A stretch of DNA of 44,165 bases. Source: an uncultured Varibaculum sp. (lineage in GTDB: Bacteria; Actinomycetota; Actinomycetes; Actinomycetales; Actinomycetaceae). A model generated the notes under the pieces. It worked only from the letters and a program-made list of their open reading frames with translations. It had not been told where the DNA came from and did no database searches. Where the stretch lies: positions 1-44,165 of the forward strand of contig CAMYFZ010000006.1 in assembly GCA_947255165.1 (NCBI GenBank). Reading direction: 5' to 3'. Each line of letters begins with the position of its first letter. Within the stretch, counting starts at the first letter, position 1. A program made the position numbers and the translations under genes. Below, in pieces: positions 16,576 to 24,625 of the stretch.

Positions 16576-16768
16576 GTTTAACCTCACCTATTTCGAGCCA
16601 TTAATGCCAGTGCCGGGACGTAGGCTTTGCAGCCCCGCGGTACCACCCCGCTTCACCCAAAACTTGGGCCTCATTAACTGCTGTTACGGGCTTACCCGTC
16701 TGGTTCTACTGCCTGTAATCAGGGTTCTTCCAGAGGCTCCTCGGTGATAGCCGGATCGACGCCACTTC
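16576..16768 (-). promoter_or_regulatory. T-box riboswitch (translational, short stem I) of ileS
   Basis: Read on the minus strand, the leader contains the T-box core GGGGTGGTACCGCG (16636-16649). It also carries an upstream hairpin with GGCTATCACCGAGGAGCC, in which ATC (16746-16748) is the isoleucine specifier codon, then TGGAAGAACC. No terminator with a T tract lies between the T-box and the gene; the leader instead ends at the ileS Shine-Dalgarno AGGTGAGG. This fits the actinobacterial translational class, in which uncharged tRNA-Ile frees the ribosome binding site. The boundaries are approximate, and the 5' end is placed from the promoter. Confidence 0.9.
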
Positions 16769-16773
16769 CCAAC

Positions 16774-16802
16774 AGCATAGCCGGTTTAACTTTTTCTGGA
16801 AA
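16774..16802 (-). promoter_or_regulatory. Candidate ileS promoter
   Basis: On the minus strand TTTCCA (16797-16802) and TATGCT (16774-16779) are separated by 17 bases. The predicted RNA would start near 16768, just ahead of the specifier hairpin. The -35 box is weak. Confidence 0.5.
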
Positions 16803-16859
16803 TTTTGTCCGCGCTAAGATAAGAACAGTTGGCATAAATCACTTTCTTTAGGAGGACGC

Positions 16860-17675
16860 ATGGTCAAGTTAGGGGTTATCGGGGTTGGATCTATGGGAGG
16901 CGCCATTGTGCGCGGCCTCCTTTCTTCCGGCCAAATGCAGGCAGAAGAGATTTTGGCGTTCAACCGCACCCGGGAGCGGATGCGCGCCCTCGAGGAGGAG
17001 TTTTCCCTGCCGGTAGCCCCCGATGCTGCTAGCGTAGCCCGGCAATCCCAGTACCTACTGCTAGGGGTAAAACCCTATATGATCACGCCCCTGTTGGATG
17101 ATTTAGGCGAGGCCCTCGCCGGAAAGCCGGTAGTGATCTCGGTAGCCGCCGGGAAACCCTTAGCGGATATTGAAGCGCATCTACCAGGGCAAACCCCGGT
17201 AGTGCGGGTAATGCCGAATGTAAATGCCCAAATCAACCAGTCAATGTCCGGGATCGCCGCCAACCAATACGTAAGCAAATCAGCCTTGGCGGAAGTGCGC
17301 GCCATGTTTGATGCCATTGGAAAAACCGCGCTGGTACCCGAAGATCATTTTGCGGCTTACGCCGCGCTTGCCGGGTGTTCTCCCGCTTGGATTTACCGTT
17401 TTATTGATGCCCTCGCCCAGGCAGGCGTGGCCCACGGTTTTAAAAAAGACGAAGCCACCCAGATAGTGGCGCAGGCAGTAGCGGGTTCGGCCCTTAACGT
17501 CCTCAAAAATTTACCTCAGGGTCTTAACCCGCAGGCTCTAGTGGACCAGGTTTGTTCGCCTGCCGGCACCACAGTGGCCGGCCTATTAGCGATGGAAGAT
17601 GCCGGTTTTTCGGCGGCGGCGCGTGCGGCGGTTAACGCCGCAGTTGCCCGGGACCAGGAATTATCGAAACCCTAA
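16860..17675 (+). CDS. proC: Pyrroline-5-carboxylate reductase
   Basis: ProC catalyses the last step of proline synthesis, reducing 1-pyrroline-5-carboxylate with NAD(P)H. It has 271 residues starting at ATG with TAGGAGG six bases ahead. The nucleotide-binding motif GVIGVGSMGGAIVRGLLSSG (5-24) and the C-terminal signature (SPAGTTVAGLLAMEDAGFSA, near residues 233-252) are clear, and the length is typical. The gene is divergent from ileS, so the 284-base space between them holds both promoters and the T-box; TAAGAT at 16815-16820 is a possible proC -10. It stands alone with respect to other proline genes. Confidence 0.95.
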   Translation: MVKLGVIGVGSMGGAIVRGLLSSGQMQAEEILAFNRTRERMRALEEEFSLPVAPDAASVARQSQYLLLGVKPYMITPLLDDLGEALAGKPVVISVAAGKPLADIEAHLPGQTPVVRVMPNVNAQINQSMSGIAANQYVSKSALAEVRAMFDAIGKTALVPEDHFAAYAALAGCSPAWIYRFIDALAQAGVAHGFKKDEATQIVAQAVAGSALNVLKNLPQGLNPQALVDQVCSPAGTTVAGLLAMEDAGFSAAARAAVNAAVARDQELSKP

Positions 17676-17772
17676 AATATTGGCGCGTTAGGCCGAAACC
17701 TGCGTTAGGATAGAGATAGTTAGCGTTTTGAGAGTTAATCTCAGCTAGCGCTGTGTATAACAGGAGGTAAAG

Positions 17773-18099
17773 ATGGCTACTCCCGGACACGAAGACAATC
17801 AAGGAATGTGTCTTTATATAGTTCTTTACGACTACGATCTTGAACTACTGGGTCGTAAAAAAGAGCTGCGAGATGAGCATCGTACCTTTATGCATCGCCT
17901 AAACAGCCTGGGCACCGTGCTTTCTAGTGGGCGCACCGCCGCCGGGGATGAGCGAGGATCTTTAACCATTATGCTGGCTCGCGACGCCGAGGAAGCCGAA
18001 CAAATCCTTAAAGACGACCCCTATGCTAACGCCGGAATCGTTAAATCCATGACCGTTCTCGACTGGTCACCGACAGTCGGAACTTTCGCAGACTCCTAG
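17773..18099 (+). CDS. YCII-family (YciI-like) protein
   Basis: A 108-residue protein preceded by a near-perfect ribosome site, AGGAGG. The YCII domain shows in CLYIVLYDYDLELLGRKKEL, RDEHRTFMHRLNSLGTVLSS and the end motif DDPYANAGIVKSMTVLDWSP. YCII proteins are dimeric ferredoxin-fold proteins with a conserved Asp-His pair (here probably in DEHR); most have no assigned reaction. The gene stands 97 bases after proC and 124 before the transporter. No terminator is evident on either side, so loose co-transcription with proC is possible. Confidence 0.88.
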   Translation: MATPGHEDNQGMCLYIVLYDYDLELLGRKKELRDEHRTFMHRLNSLGTVLSSGRTAAGDERGSLTIMLARDAEEAEQILKDDPYANAGIVKSMTVLDWSPTVGTFADS

Positions 18100-18210
18100 A
18101 CCATCTAGCTAGTAACGCTGTTTGTTCCCTAACTATCACTACTTGTTCTTAACTTTCGCCGCGCGCCTGTCGCTTCGAAGACCGTTTAGACCTACTAGGA
18201 ACCTGCCGGG

Positions 18211-18216
18211 TATCTT
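18211..18216 (+). promoter_or_regulatory. Candidate -10 box for a leaderless transporter mRNA
   Basis: TATCTT lies six bases before the ATG at 18223, and the gene has no Shine-Dalgarno. Transcription would start at or next to the start codon. No good -35 is seen. Confidence 0.35.
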
Positions 18217-18222
18217 GGTTTT

Positions 18223-19191
18223 ATGAGTGGAAAGCAGCGATTAAGTAGTCTCCTAGATCCTTTCATCATCTCTATTCTGGTGATATTGGTGCTGGGGATC
18301 TTAATTCCAGTACCTGCGGTGGTGGTTGACGCCCTGGGATACCTAGGGAACGGACTGATCGTACTGTTGTTTTTCCTGTACGGGGCGCGCCTTTCTACTA
18401 AAGAAATTTGGGAAGGATTAAAGAACTGGCGTTTGCAAGGGACCGTTGCACTTTCTACCTTTGTACTTTTCCCGCTGCTGGGAATAGGGATGCATCCGTT
18501 AGACATAAAAATGTTGGGGCCGGTCTTTGCGCTGGGAACTTTGTATCTGACCTTGCTGCCTTCCACCGTCCAGTCCTCGGTTACTTTTACTTCGATCGCC
18601 GGAGGAAATATCGCGGGGGCAGTTTGCTCGGCTACTATCTCAAATATTGCGGGGATTATTCTTACCCCCGCCCTAGTATTTGCCGTGATGGGTCGAGCCA
18701 GCGGAATCGAGGCCTCGCGGGTGGTAAACGTGCTGCTGCAACTGCTACTGCCCTTTGTTTTAGGACAGCTAGTTCACCGTTTTATTGGAAGCTGGCTAAA
18801 TGCGCACCGCAGCCTTACGAAAGCCACCGATAACGGCACTATCCTGGCGATTGTGGCTTCCTCAGTTTGTGGCGCCACCGCCGGCGGCCTTTGGCAAAAA
18901 ATCTCCGCCCATCAAGTGGGGCTACTGCTGCTGCAATGCATGGTGGTGCTGGCCATTATGCTCACTCTCACCTGGAACTTGGGACGCTGGGTATCGCTAG
19001 CGCGACGCGACCGGATTGTGCTGCTAATGTGCGGCTCTAAGAAGTCCCTGGCCACCGGGTTGCCCATGGCGGCCATTATTTTCCCGCCCGCTACGGTAGC
19101 AGCAGTAACTATCCCGGTGATTGTGTTTCACCAATTCCAGTTACTAGTCTGCGCAGTATTGGCGCGCCGCTTAGCCGCCAACCCAGCATAA
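18223..19191 (+). CDS. SBF-like / bile acid:sodium symporter-family membrane protein
   Basis: The product is a 322-residue polytopic membrane protein with about nine or ten hydrophobic helices. The family shows in IVLLFFLYGARLSTKEIWEG, TLYLTLLPSTVQSSVTFTSI, AGGNIAGAVCSATISNIAGI, and the late CGSKKSLATGLPMAAIIF plus VIPVIVFHQFQLLV. It matches the SBF_like group (bacterial YfeH-type and animal SLC10A7-type relatives) rather than classical bile-acid carriers. The substrate is unknown. The start ATG lacks a ribosome site, and a -10-like TATCTT lies six bases ahead, so the message may be leaderless. It ends before a bidirectional terminator shared with aspS. Confidence 0.9.
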   Translation: MSGKQRLSSLLDPFIISILVILVLGILIPVPAVVVDALGYLGNGLIVLLFFLYGARLSTKEIWEGLKNWRLQGTVALSTFVLFPLLGIGMHPLDIKMLGPVFALGTLYLTLLPSTVQSSVTFTSIAGGNIAGAVCSATISNIAGIILTPALVFAVMGRASGIEASRVVNVLLQLLLPFVLGQLVHRFIGSWLNAHRSLTKATDNGTILAIVASSVCGATAGGLWQKISAHQVGLLLLQCMVVLAIMLTLTWNLGRWVSLARRDRIVLLMCGSKKSLATGLPMAAIIFPPATVAAVTIPVIVFHQFQLLVCAVLARRLAANPA

Positions 19192-19225
19192 ACCCACAAA
19201 ACGGGGCGCGCAAGACAAAACCAAA

Positions 19226-19272
19226 CCGCCCCTGCCAGCTAGAAGCCAGGTAGGGGCGGCATTAAGGTTTTT
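19226..19272. terminator. Bidirectional terminator between the transporter and aspS
   Basis: CCGCCCCTGCC (19226-19236) pairs with GGTAGGGGCGG (19249-19259) with one G-T pair and a 12-base loop. A plus-strand T tract follows at 19268-19272, and on the minus strand the stem is followed by TTTGGTTTTG, so it can stop both convergent transcripts. Confidence 0.8.
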
Positions 19273-19279
19273 AGCGAGG

Positions 19280-21064
19280 TTAGTCTTCTTCGTCCTCCGG
19301 TACGAAGTCGACCCCGCTTTCTTTACGCTGCTCGGGCGTAATCGGAGCCGGAGCATCGGTTAACGGATCGTAGCCACCCCCGGACTTGGGGAAAGCGATC
19401 ACATCGCGAATCGATTCCGCGTGGCTCATCAAAGACACGATCCGGTCCCAGCCGAAAGCAATCCCGCCGTGCGGAGGGGCACCATATTTGAAAGCATTCA
19501 GCAAGAAACCGAACTTTTCTTGGGCTTCTTCTTCTGACAATCCCATCACCTTAAAGATGCGTTCTTGCACGTCACGGCGATGGATACGGATGGAACCTCC
19601 TCCGATTTCATTACCGTTAAGCACAATATCGTAAGCATAGGCGAGGGCGTTCCCCGGGTCTTCCTCGAAGCGGTCAAGCCATTCAGGTTTAGGGGAAGTA
19701 AAAGCGTGGTGTACTGCGGTCCAAGCAGAAGCTCCCAGCGCCACGTCCCCTTCGGCTTTCGCCGCTGCCGAAGGCTTAAACAGCGGAGCATCCACCACCC
19801 ACACGAACTTCCATTCGTTCGGGTCTAGCAGCTCGCAGCGGGCACCGATTTCTAGGCGCGCTGCCCCTAGCAGGGCGCGAGCCTCATCAATCTTGCCGGC
19901 ACCAAAGAAAATACAGTCCCCCGGTTTCGCTCCGGTGGCCTCCGCTAGGCCTTCCCGCTCGGTATCAGTCAGATTCTTGGCAACCGGCCCCGATAAGGCA
20001 CCGTCCTCTTCTACCTTTACGTAGGCTAAGCCTTTGCCGCCACGCGAACGCGCCCAATCTTGCCACTTGTCAAAAGTACGCCGCGGCTGGGAGGCGCCAC
20101 CCGGCATCACCACTGCGCCCACATATTCGGCGTTGGCAAACACCCTAAAGGGGGTGTCTTTAAAGTATTCAGTCAGGTCAGTTAGTTCCAGACCAAAACG
20201 CAAATCCGGTTTGTCGGTGCCAAAACGCGCCATGACATCGGCGTAGGTCATATGGGGAATCGGGGTTTCGATATCGACATCAATCAGCTTAAAGATGTTC
20301 GTTAGCACCTGTTCGGCCACTTCAATAACATCTTCTTGGCGCACGAAGCTCATCTCTACGTCCAGCTGAGTGAACTCTGGCTGGCGATCAGCGCGGAAGT
20401 CCTCGTCTCGATAGCAGCGAGCGATCTGGTAGTAGCGTTCCATTCCCGCCACCATTAACAGCTGTTTGAACAGCTGCGGTGACTGCGGGAGCGCATACCA
20501 AGAGCCAGGAGCGAGACGAGCCGGCACTAAGAAGTCCCGCGCGCCCTCGGGAGTAGAACGGGTCAAAGTCGGGGTTTCAATCTCTACAAAGCCCAGAGAA
20601 TCCAAAGTATCGCGAGTGACTTTGGATACCTTAGAACGCAGACGCAAACGGTTTGCCATCTCGGGTCGACGCAAATCCAGGTAACGGTATTTCAGACGCG
20701 CGTCCTCCCCTACTTTGCCGGAGTCCTCGGCGTGTACCGAAACTTGGAAAGGCAGCGCCGCCGCCGGGTTTAGTACCTCAACCTCATCGGCGTAAACCTC
20801 GATTTCGCCGGTCGGCAGTTCCGGGTTTTCGTTGCCTTCAGGGCGGGGGTGCACCTTGCCTTTAATCCGCAAAACATATTCGCTGCGCAGCTCATGGGCG
20901 ATTTTCTCGTCATGGATAACTACCTGCGCTACCCCGGAGGCGTCACGTAAATCAATGAAGCAAACGCCTCCATGATCGCGGCGGCGATCTAGCCAACCCG
21001 CTAGTTCTACTGTTTGTCCCACCAGGTCGCGGTTTAGGCTTCCCGCGTCATGCGTTCTGAGCAA
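19280..21064 (-). CDS. aspS: Aspartyl-tRNA synthetase, probably non-discriminating (Asp/Asn)
   Basis: This class II synthetase charges tRNA-Asp. The start chosen is TTG 21064, because AGGAAAGGA lies six bases ahead and it gives the usual N-terminus [13 protein letters not shown] 21082 would add six residues and sit before that site. The 594 residues contain the OB-fold anticodon domain, motif 2 ([20 protein letters not shown]), the bacterial GAD insert and motif 3 ([14 protein letters not shown]). His31 in RRRDHGG and Gly77 in RPEG correspond to the His/Gly pair that marks non-discriminating enzymes. Such enzymes also load Asp onto tRNA-Asn for later amidation by GatCAB, which should be elsewhere in the genome. 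Confidence 0.96.
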   Translation of the reverse strand: MLRTHDAGSLNRDLVGQTVELAGWLDRRRDHGGVCFIDLRDASGVAQVVIHDEKIAHELRSEYVLRIKGKVHPRPEGNENPELPTGEIEVYADEVEVLNPAAALPFQVSVHAEDSGKVGEDARLKYRYLDLRRPEMANRLRLRSKVSKVTRDTLDSLGFVEIETPTLTRSTPEGARDFLVPARLAPGSWYALPQSPQLFKQLLMVAGMERYYQIARCYRDEDFRADRQPEFTQLDVEMSFVRQEDVIEVAEQVLTNIFKLIDVDIETPIPHMTYADVMARFGTDKPDLRFGLELTDLTEYFKDTPFRVFANAEYVGAVVMPGGASQPRRTFDKWQDWARSRGGKGLAYVKVEEDGALSGPVAKNLTDTEREGLAEATGAKPGDCIFFGAGKIDEARALLGAARLEIGARCELLDPNEWKFVWVVDAPLFKPSAAAKAEGDVALGASAWTAVHHAFTSPKPEWLDRFEEDPGNALAYAYDIVLNGNEIGGGSIRIHRRDVQERIFKVMGLSEEEAQEKFGFLLNAFKYGAPPHGGIAFGWDRIVSLMSHAESIRDVIAFPKSGGGYDPLTDAPAPITPEQRKESGVDFVPEDEED

Positions 21065-21229
21065 TGCTATTCCTTTCCTCATGTAACTGTTATTAGTTTA
21101 GCCTCCCCCGCGAATTGCCGGCATTTCCTGTCGCTCTTGGTGTCGTGATTCACTGGCTAGCATTTATTTACTTGGCTACTACCTCCGGTAACGTTAAAGG
21201 GAATACTTATTAAGCAGACAGGCATAAAT

Positions 21230-23095
21230 ATGAGCGAAATAGCCGCGGGGGCGAGTGCGTCCTCTTTTGAAAACGATCCCGACTTTAAAACCGGTGAACT
21301 AGACCTCGAGGGAAGCTCCGAAAGCACGCAAGCAGCAGCCCCTAACGAACAGGTCTCGTCCGAAGAAGCCCCCTTCTTTTCCGATCTGGGGTTACCGGAA
21401 ATTATTTTAGAAACCTTAGAGGATATGGGTTTTACCGAGCCCACCCCGATTCAGCGACAAGGAATTCCTCCCTTGATGGCGGGGCGCGACGTAGTAGGGG
21501 TCGCCCAAACTGGTACCGGCAAGACCGCCGCCTTCGGGCTGCCTATTTTGGCGGCCTGCGATAAAACTGCGCAGGTACAGGCCTTGATTCTGGCACCCAC
21601 TCGGGAGCTAGCGGCCCAATCAGCCAGCGCCCTTACCGACTTCGCGCGGGGACTAAAACTAAAGGTAGTGGCAGTTTATGGCGGCGCCTCCTACGGGCCG
21701 CAAATTTCGGCGCTCCGCGAGGGGGCCCAAATCGTAGTCGGCACCCCCGGGCGGATTATGGATCTAATGGAGCGCGGGGAGCTGGACCTATCGGCGCTCA
21801 AGTTCTTTGTCTTGGACGAAGCAGACGAGATGCTGCGCATGGGATTTTCCGAGGACGTGGACCAGATTGCCAGCGGCGCTAACCGCGAGGCCATCCGTGC
21901 TCTTTTTTCGGCCACGATGCCTCCGGCAATCAAGCGCATAGCTGAGCGTCACCTGTCCGATCCGGTCGAGATTTCCATCGCCCCCCAATCTTCCACGGTG
22001 GAGACGGTGAATCAGACTTACGCGGTGGTGCCTTTCAAATTTAAGTCTGAGGCTTTATGCCGGGTACTCGCGCTCAGTGAGGCTGCGGCTTCGATTGTGT
22101 TTGTACGCACCCGTATCGATGCCGAGCAGGTGGGCGCGGAATTGCAAAACGCCGGTTTTTCGGCCGCTGCTATTAGCGGGGATGTAGCCCAGGCGGAACG
22201 GGAAAGGATTGTGGCGCGCCTGCGCGAAGGAACCTTAGACGTATTGGTGGCCACGGATGTAGCTGCTCGCGGCCTCGATGTCGAGCGCATCGGTTTGGTA
22301 GTTAACTATGACGTACCGCGCGAAGCCGAGGCCTATGTACACCGCATTGGCCGTACCGGAAGAGCCGGGCGGGAAGGGACCTCTTTAACGTTCTTTACCC
22401 CCCGGGAGCGTCCTCGTAAACGAGTAATCGAAAAGCTTACCGGCGAAAAAATGACGGAGGTCTTTATTCCTTCGCCTGCCCAGGTAGCGCAAGCCCGAGC
22501 CAATCGGATGACCGAGCAGATTAGCCGGCGCCTCGAAAAAGGGGAAATGGGCGTCTACTACGACGCTATTCAAGACTTGGTATTGGCCAAAGGAATAGAT
22601 ATTGGCGACGCCGCTGCCGCGCTTCTGGCACTAGCAAGCGGGGATTTCGGTCCCCAAAAACGCAAACTAGAATTCCGGGTCCGCCGGGAGGAAAAGGTCG
22701 ACGAGCTCGGACGCTTCATCTCTGCCAGTTTTGAAGAAGGCCGCGAAGGCAGTTCCGGGAAAGGTTCTGGCGGAAAGGCTCCCGCCCGGCGTCATTTCTC
22801 GTCCCGCTCCGCTATGCGTTACCGGGTGGAGGTAGGACGCCGCGATCGGGTTAAACCCGGGGCTATAGTGGGGGCGATTACCGGAGAAGGCGGCCTCAAA
22901 GGTGGCGATGTGGGGCATATTGATATTCTGCAGAGTTTCTCTTTAGTAGAGATGGCGCGCCCGCTCTCCCCCGAAACTATTCGCAAGATTGCCAAAGCCC
23001 GAGTCTCGGGACGTACCCTGCGGATCCGCGAGGACGAAGGCCCCGGTAAAAAGAGTGGCAAGAAACGCGACTTCAAGCGCAAGCGCCGAGGCTAA
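21230..23095 (+). CDS. deaD: DEAD-box ATP-dependent RNA helicase, CsdA/DeaD type
   Basis: This RNA-unwinding enzyme acts on structured RNA and ribosome assembly, often at low temperature. The 621 residues contain an acidic 45-residue leader, the Q motif (GFTEPTPIQRQGIPPLMAGR), Walker A AQTGTGKT (92-99), PTRELA, GG and TPGR, the DEAD box (VLDEADEMLRMGF), SAT, and the helicase C motifs VATDVAARGLDVE and HRIGRTGRAGREG. A DbpA/CsdA-type RNA-binding domain follows (YRVEVGRRDRVKPGAIVGAI, then GDVGHIDILQSFSLVEM), with a basic KKRDFKRKRRG tail. The start ATG has only a weak ribosome site. It is divergent from aspS and convergent with the UGPase gene; 23096-23215 contains no recognised element. Confidence 0.95.
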   Translation: MSEIAAGASASSFENDPDFKTGELDLEGSSESTQAAAPNEQVSSEEAPFFSDLGLPEIILETLEDMGFTEPTPIQRQGIPPLMAGRDVVGVAQTGTGKTAAFGLPILAACDKTAQVQALILAPTRELAAQSASALTDFARGLKLKVVAVYGGASYGPQISALREGAQIVVGTPGRIMDLMERGELDLSALKFFVLDEADEMLRMGFSEDVDQIASGANREAIRALFSATMPPAIKRIAERHLSDPVEISIAPQSSTVETVNQTYAVVPFKFKSEALCRVLALSEAAASIVFVRTRIDAEQVGAELQNAGFSAAAISGDVAQAERERIVARLREGTLDVLVATDVAARGLDVERIGLVVNYDVPREAEAYVHRIGRTGRAGREGTSLTFFTPRERPRKRVIEKLTGEKMTEVFIPSPAQVAQARANRMTEQISRRLEKGEMGVYYDAIQDLVLAKGIDIGDAAAALLALASGDFGPQKRKLEFRVRREEKVDELGRFISASFEEGREGSSGKGSGGKAPARRHFSSRSAMRYRVEVGRRDRVKPGAIVGAITGEGGLKGGDVGHIDILQSFSLVEMARPLSPETIRKIAKARVSGRTLRIREDEGPGKKSGKKRDFKRKRRG

Positions 23096-23215
23096 AAGAA
23101 TCTTTTCCCCGGGATAATCCCGAGCTAAGCGGCGCTGCACTTTGGGCGATTTTCTTTGGTTTAAACGGTTTCGCCTGGCGGTACCCGGACGCGGTTGGCC
23201 GATAGCCTAACCGGT

Positions 23216-24595
23216 TTAACCAGCTAGGTGACTGCCGGCAGCAACCTGTTTTTCTTCGGTAGTTTCCAGGTTAACCTGTCCGGTAACTTTGATATCTTTG
23301 CCAAAAGTAAAGGGACCGGTAACTTTAAAACGCTTAGCTTCACGCAGCGAAGGAACCCCGGCAGAAAAACGTTCCTCAAAATCAGCGATCTTCTTAAAGA
23401 AGTGAGTATCTAAATCCACTTCCACTTCTTGGTCATTGACTTTCCGCAGGTGATAGTCATCGCCCAGTTCGTAAATATCGGAACGCACCAAAGTCAATTC
23501 ATTAGTGGTTTTCACCGGTAGGAAGCGGCTGCGCGGCACCAAGATGGCGGTTGCGCCCTTAAAGGAAGCTATTGCCGCCCCCATCGCGGTTTCCATTTGA
23601 ATCACCGCGGGGCTTTCGGGATCAGAAGGATCAACTGTCTTGTGGTTAGCGATTAGGGGCAAGCCCAATACCGCGTTATTTTCTGTAAGGGCATCCCGCA
23701 GTTTCACCAGGTCAAACCAGAGGTTATTGGTATGGAAGAAAGGATGGCGATGTTCATCAGTAAAGTAATCCATTTGCTCCGGCGGAGTCTGGGCAGTGTC
23801 ACGTAAAATCAGTTGCCCATCGGCCTTGCGGATAGCTAGATGACCGCCCTTGCGGTCATTAATGGTGCGGATACATAGCTCTGCGGCATAGGGGGCGCCA
23901 CTGGCCGCAAACCAGCCCGCAATCTCCGCATCGGGGGTGGCTCCCAAGTTATCGGAGTTAGAGGTCATCGCATAGCGGTAGCCAGCGGCGATCAGTTTAT
24001 CCAACAGACCGGAGCCATAGAGTGCGGTATAGATGTCTCCGTGTCCGGGCGGACACCACTCAAGGGACGGATCCTGGTCCCAAGAAACCGGGGTCAAGTC
24101 ATCGGCTCGCAGTTTCGGTTCCTGATTCTGTAAGAAATCTAAGGGCAGCCCGGCAACTTCAATCCCCGGGTGATTCTGCAATTCCGCGAGAGTATCTGCC
24201 TGGGTACGGAAAGAATCCATGAAAATCAACGGCAGGCTTACCCCATATTCCTTTCGGGCCGCCATTACTTGCCGGCAAATAATATCTAGGAAGGTGAGCC
24301 CGGCGCGCACCGGCAACAAAGATTTGGCCTTATCCATCCCCATGGAGGTACCCAGTCCCCCATTGAGCTTAATCATTACGGTCTTAGCCAAGGCAGCCTG
24401 CGCCTGCTGGGGAGTAACCTGGTTATCTTCCAGACGATCCACGCTAGTAAGCGGGGAGATCGTTTCCTCGGGGATAAAACTGCTATGTCCGCCCTCTAAC
24501 ACCCGGTAGTAATGAGAAAAAACGGAAATAGCAGCGGGACTAACCCCAGCATCCTCCATTTTCTTAACTGCCTGGGCTAGTCCTGCTTCGCTCAT
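23216..24595 (-). CDS. UTP–glucose-1-phosphate uridylyltransferase, eukaryote-type UDPGP family
   Basis: This enzyme makes UDP-glucose from UTP and glucose 1-phosphate for envelope glycans and trehalose or glycogen routes. It belongs to the UDPGP family of eukaryotes and some actinobacteria, not to GalU: note VMIKLNGGLGTSMGMDKAKS with the uridyl-binding GGLGT signature, then ATPDAEIAGWF, ELCIRTINDRKGGHLAIRK and FHTNNLWFDL. ATG 24595 is preferred to GTG 24598, since GAGGG then lies five bases ahead. The 459 residues end in a beta-helix-like stretch (FKVTGPFTFGKDIKVTGQVN). The DUF349 gene lies 30 bases upstream on the same strand, so the two are probably co-transcribed. Confidence 0.93.
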   Translation of the reverse strand: MSEAGLAQAVKKMEDAGVSPAAISVFSHYYRVLEGGHSSFIPEETISPLTSVDRLEDNQVTPQQAQAALAKTVMIKLNGGLGTSMGMDKAKSLLPVRAGLTFLDIICRQVMAARKEYGVSLPLIFMDSFRTQADTLAELQNHPGIEVAGLPLDFLQNQEPKLRADDLTPVSWDQDPSLEWCPPGHGDIYTALYGSGLLDKLIAAGYRYAMTSNSDNLGATPDAEIAGWFAASGAPYAAELCIRTINDRKGGHLAIRKADGQLILRDTAQTPPEQMDYFTDEHRHPFFHTNNLWFDLVKLRDALTENNAVLGLPLIANHKTVDPSDPESPAVIQMETAMGAAIASFKGATAILVPRSRFLPVKTTNELTLVRSDIYELGDDYHLRKVNDQEVEVDLDTHFFKKIADFEERFSAGVPSLREAKRFKVTGPFTFGKDIKVTGQVNLETTEEKQVAAGSHLAG

Positions 24596-24625
24596 CACAA
24601 CCCTCTTTGTTGACGTTAACAGCTG

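Noticed and set aside
16600..16780. tRNA-like fold upstream of ileS
   Set aside because: The conserved sequences are those of a T-box leader, not a tRNA: there is no acceptor stem with a TTC-type arm.
19171..19356. Short minus-strand frame across the transporter/aspS terminator
   Set aside because: It runs through the terminator hairpin and overlaps both flanking genes, so it is not a plausible gene.
23110..23122. CGGGAT-A-ATCCCG palindrome after the helicase gene
   Set aside because: A one-base loop cannot form a stable hairpin as drawn, the T-rich stretch is on the wrong side for the helicase transcript, and nothing else supports a terminator.
23175..23215. Possible terminator hairpin downstream of the UGPase gene
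   Set aside because: Only a weak, mismatched stem can be drawn and there is no T tract on the minus strand.
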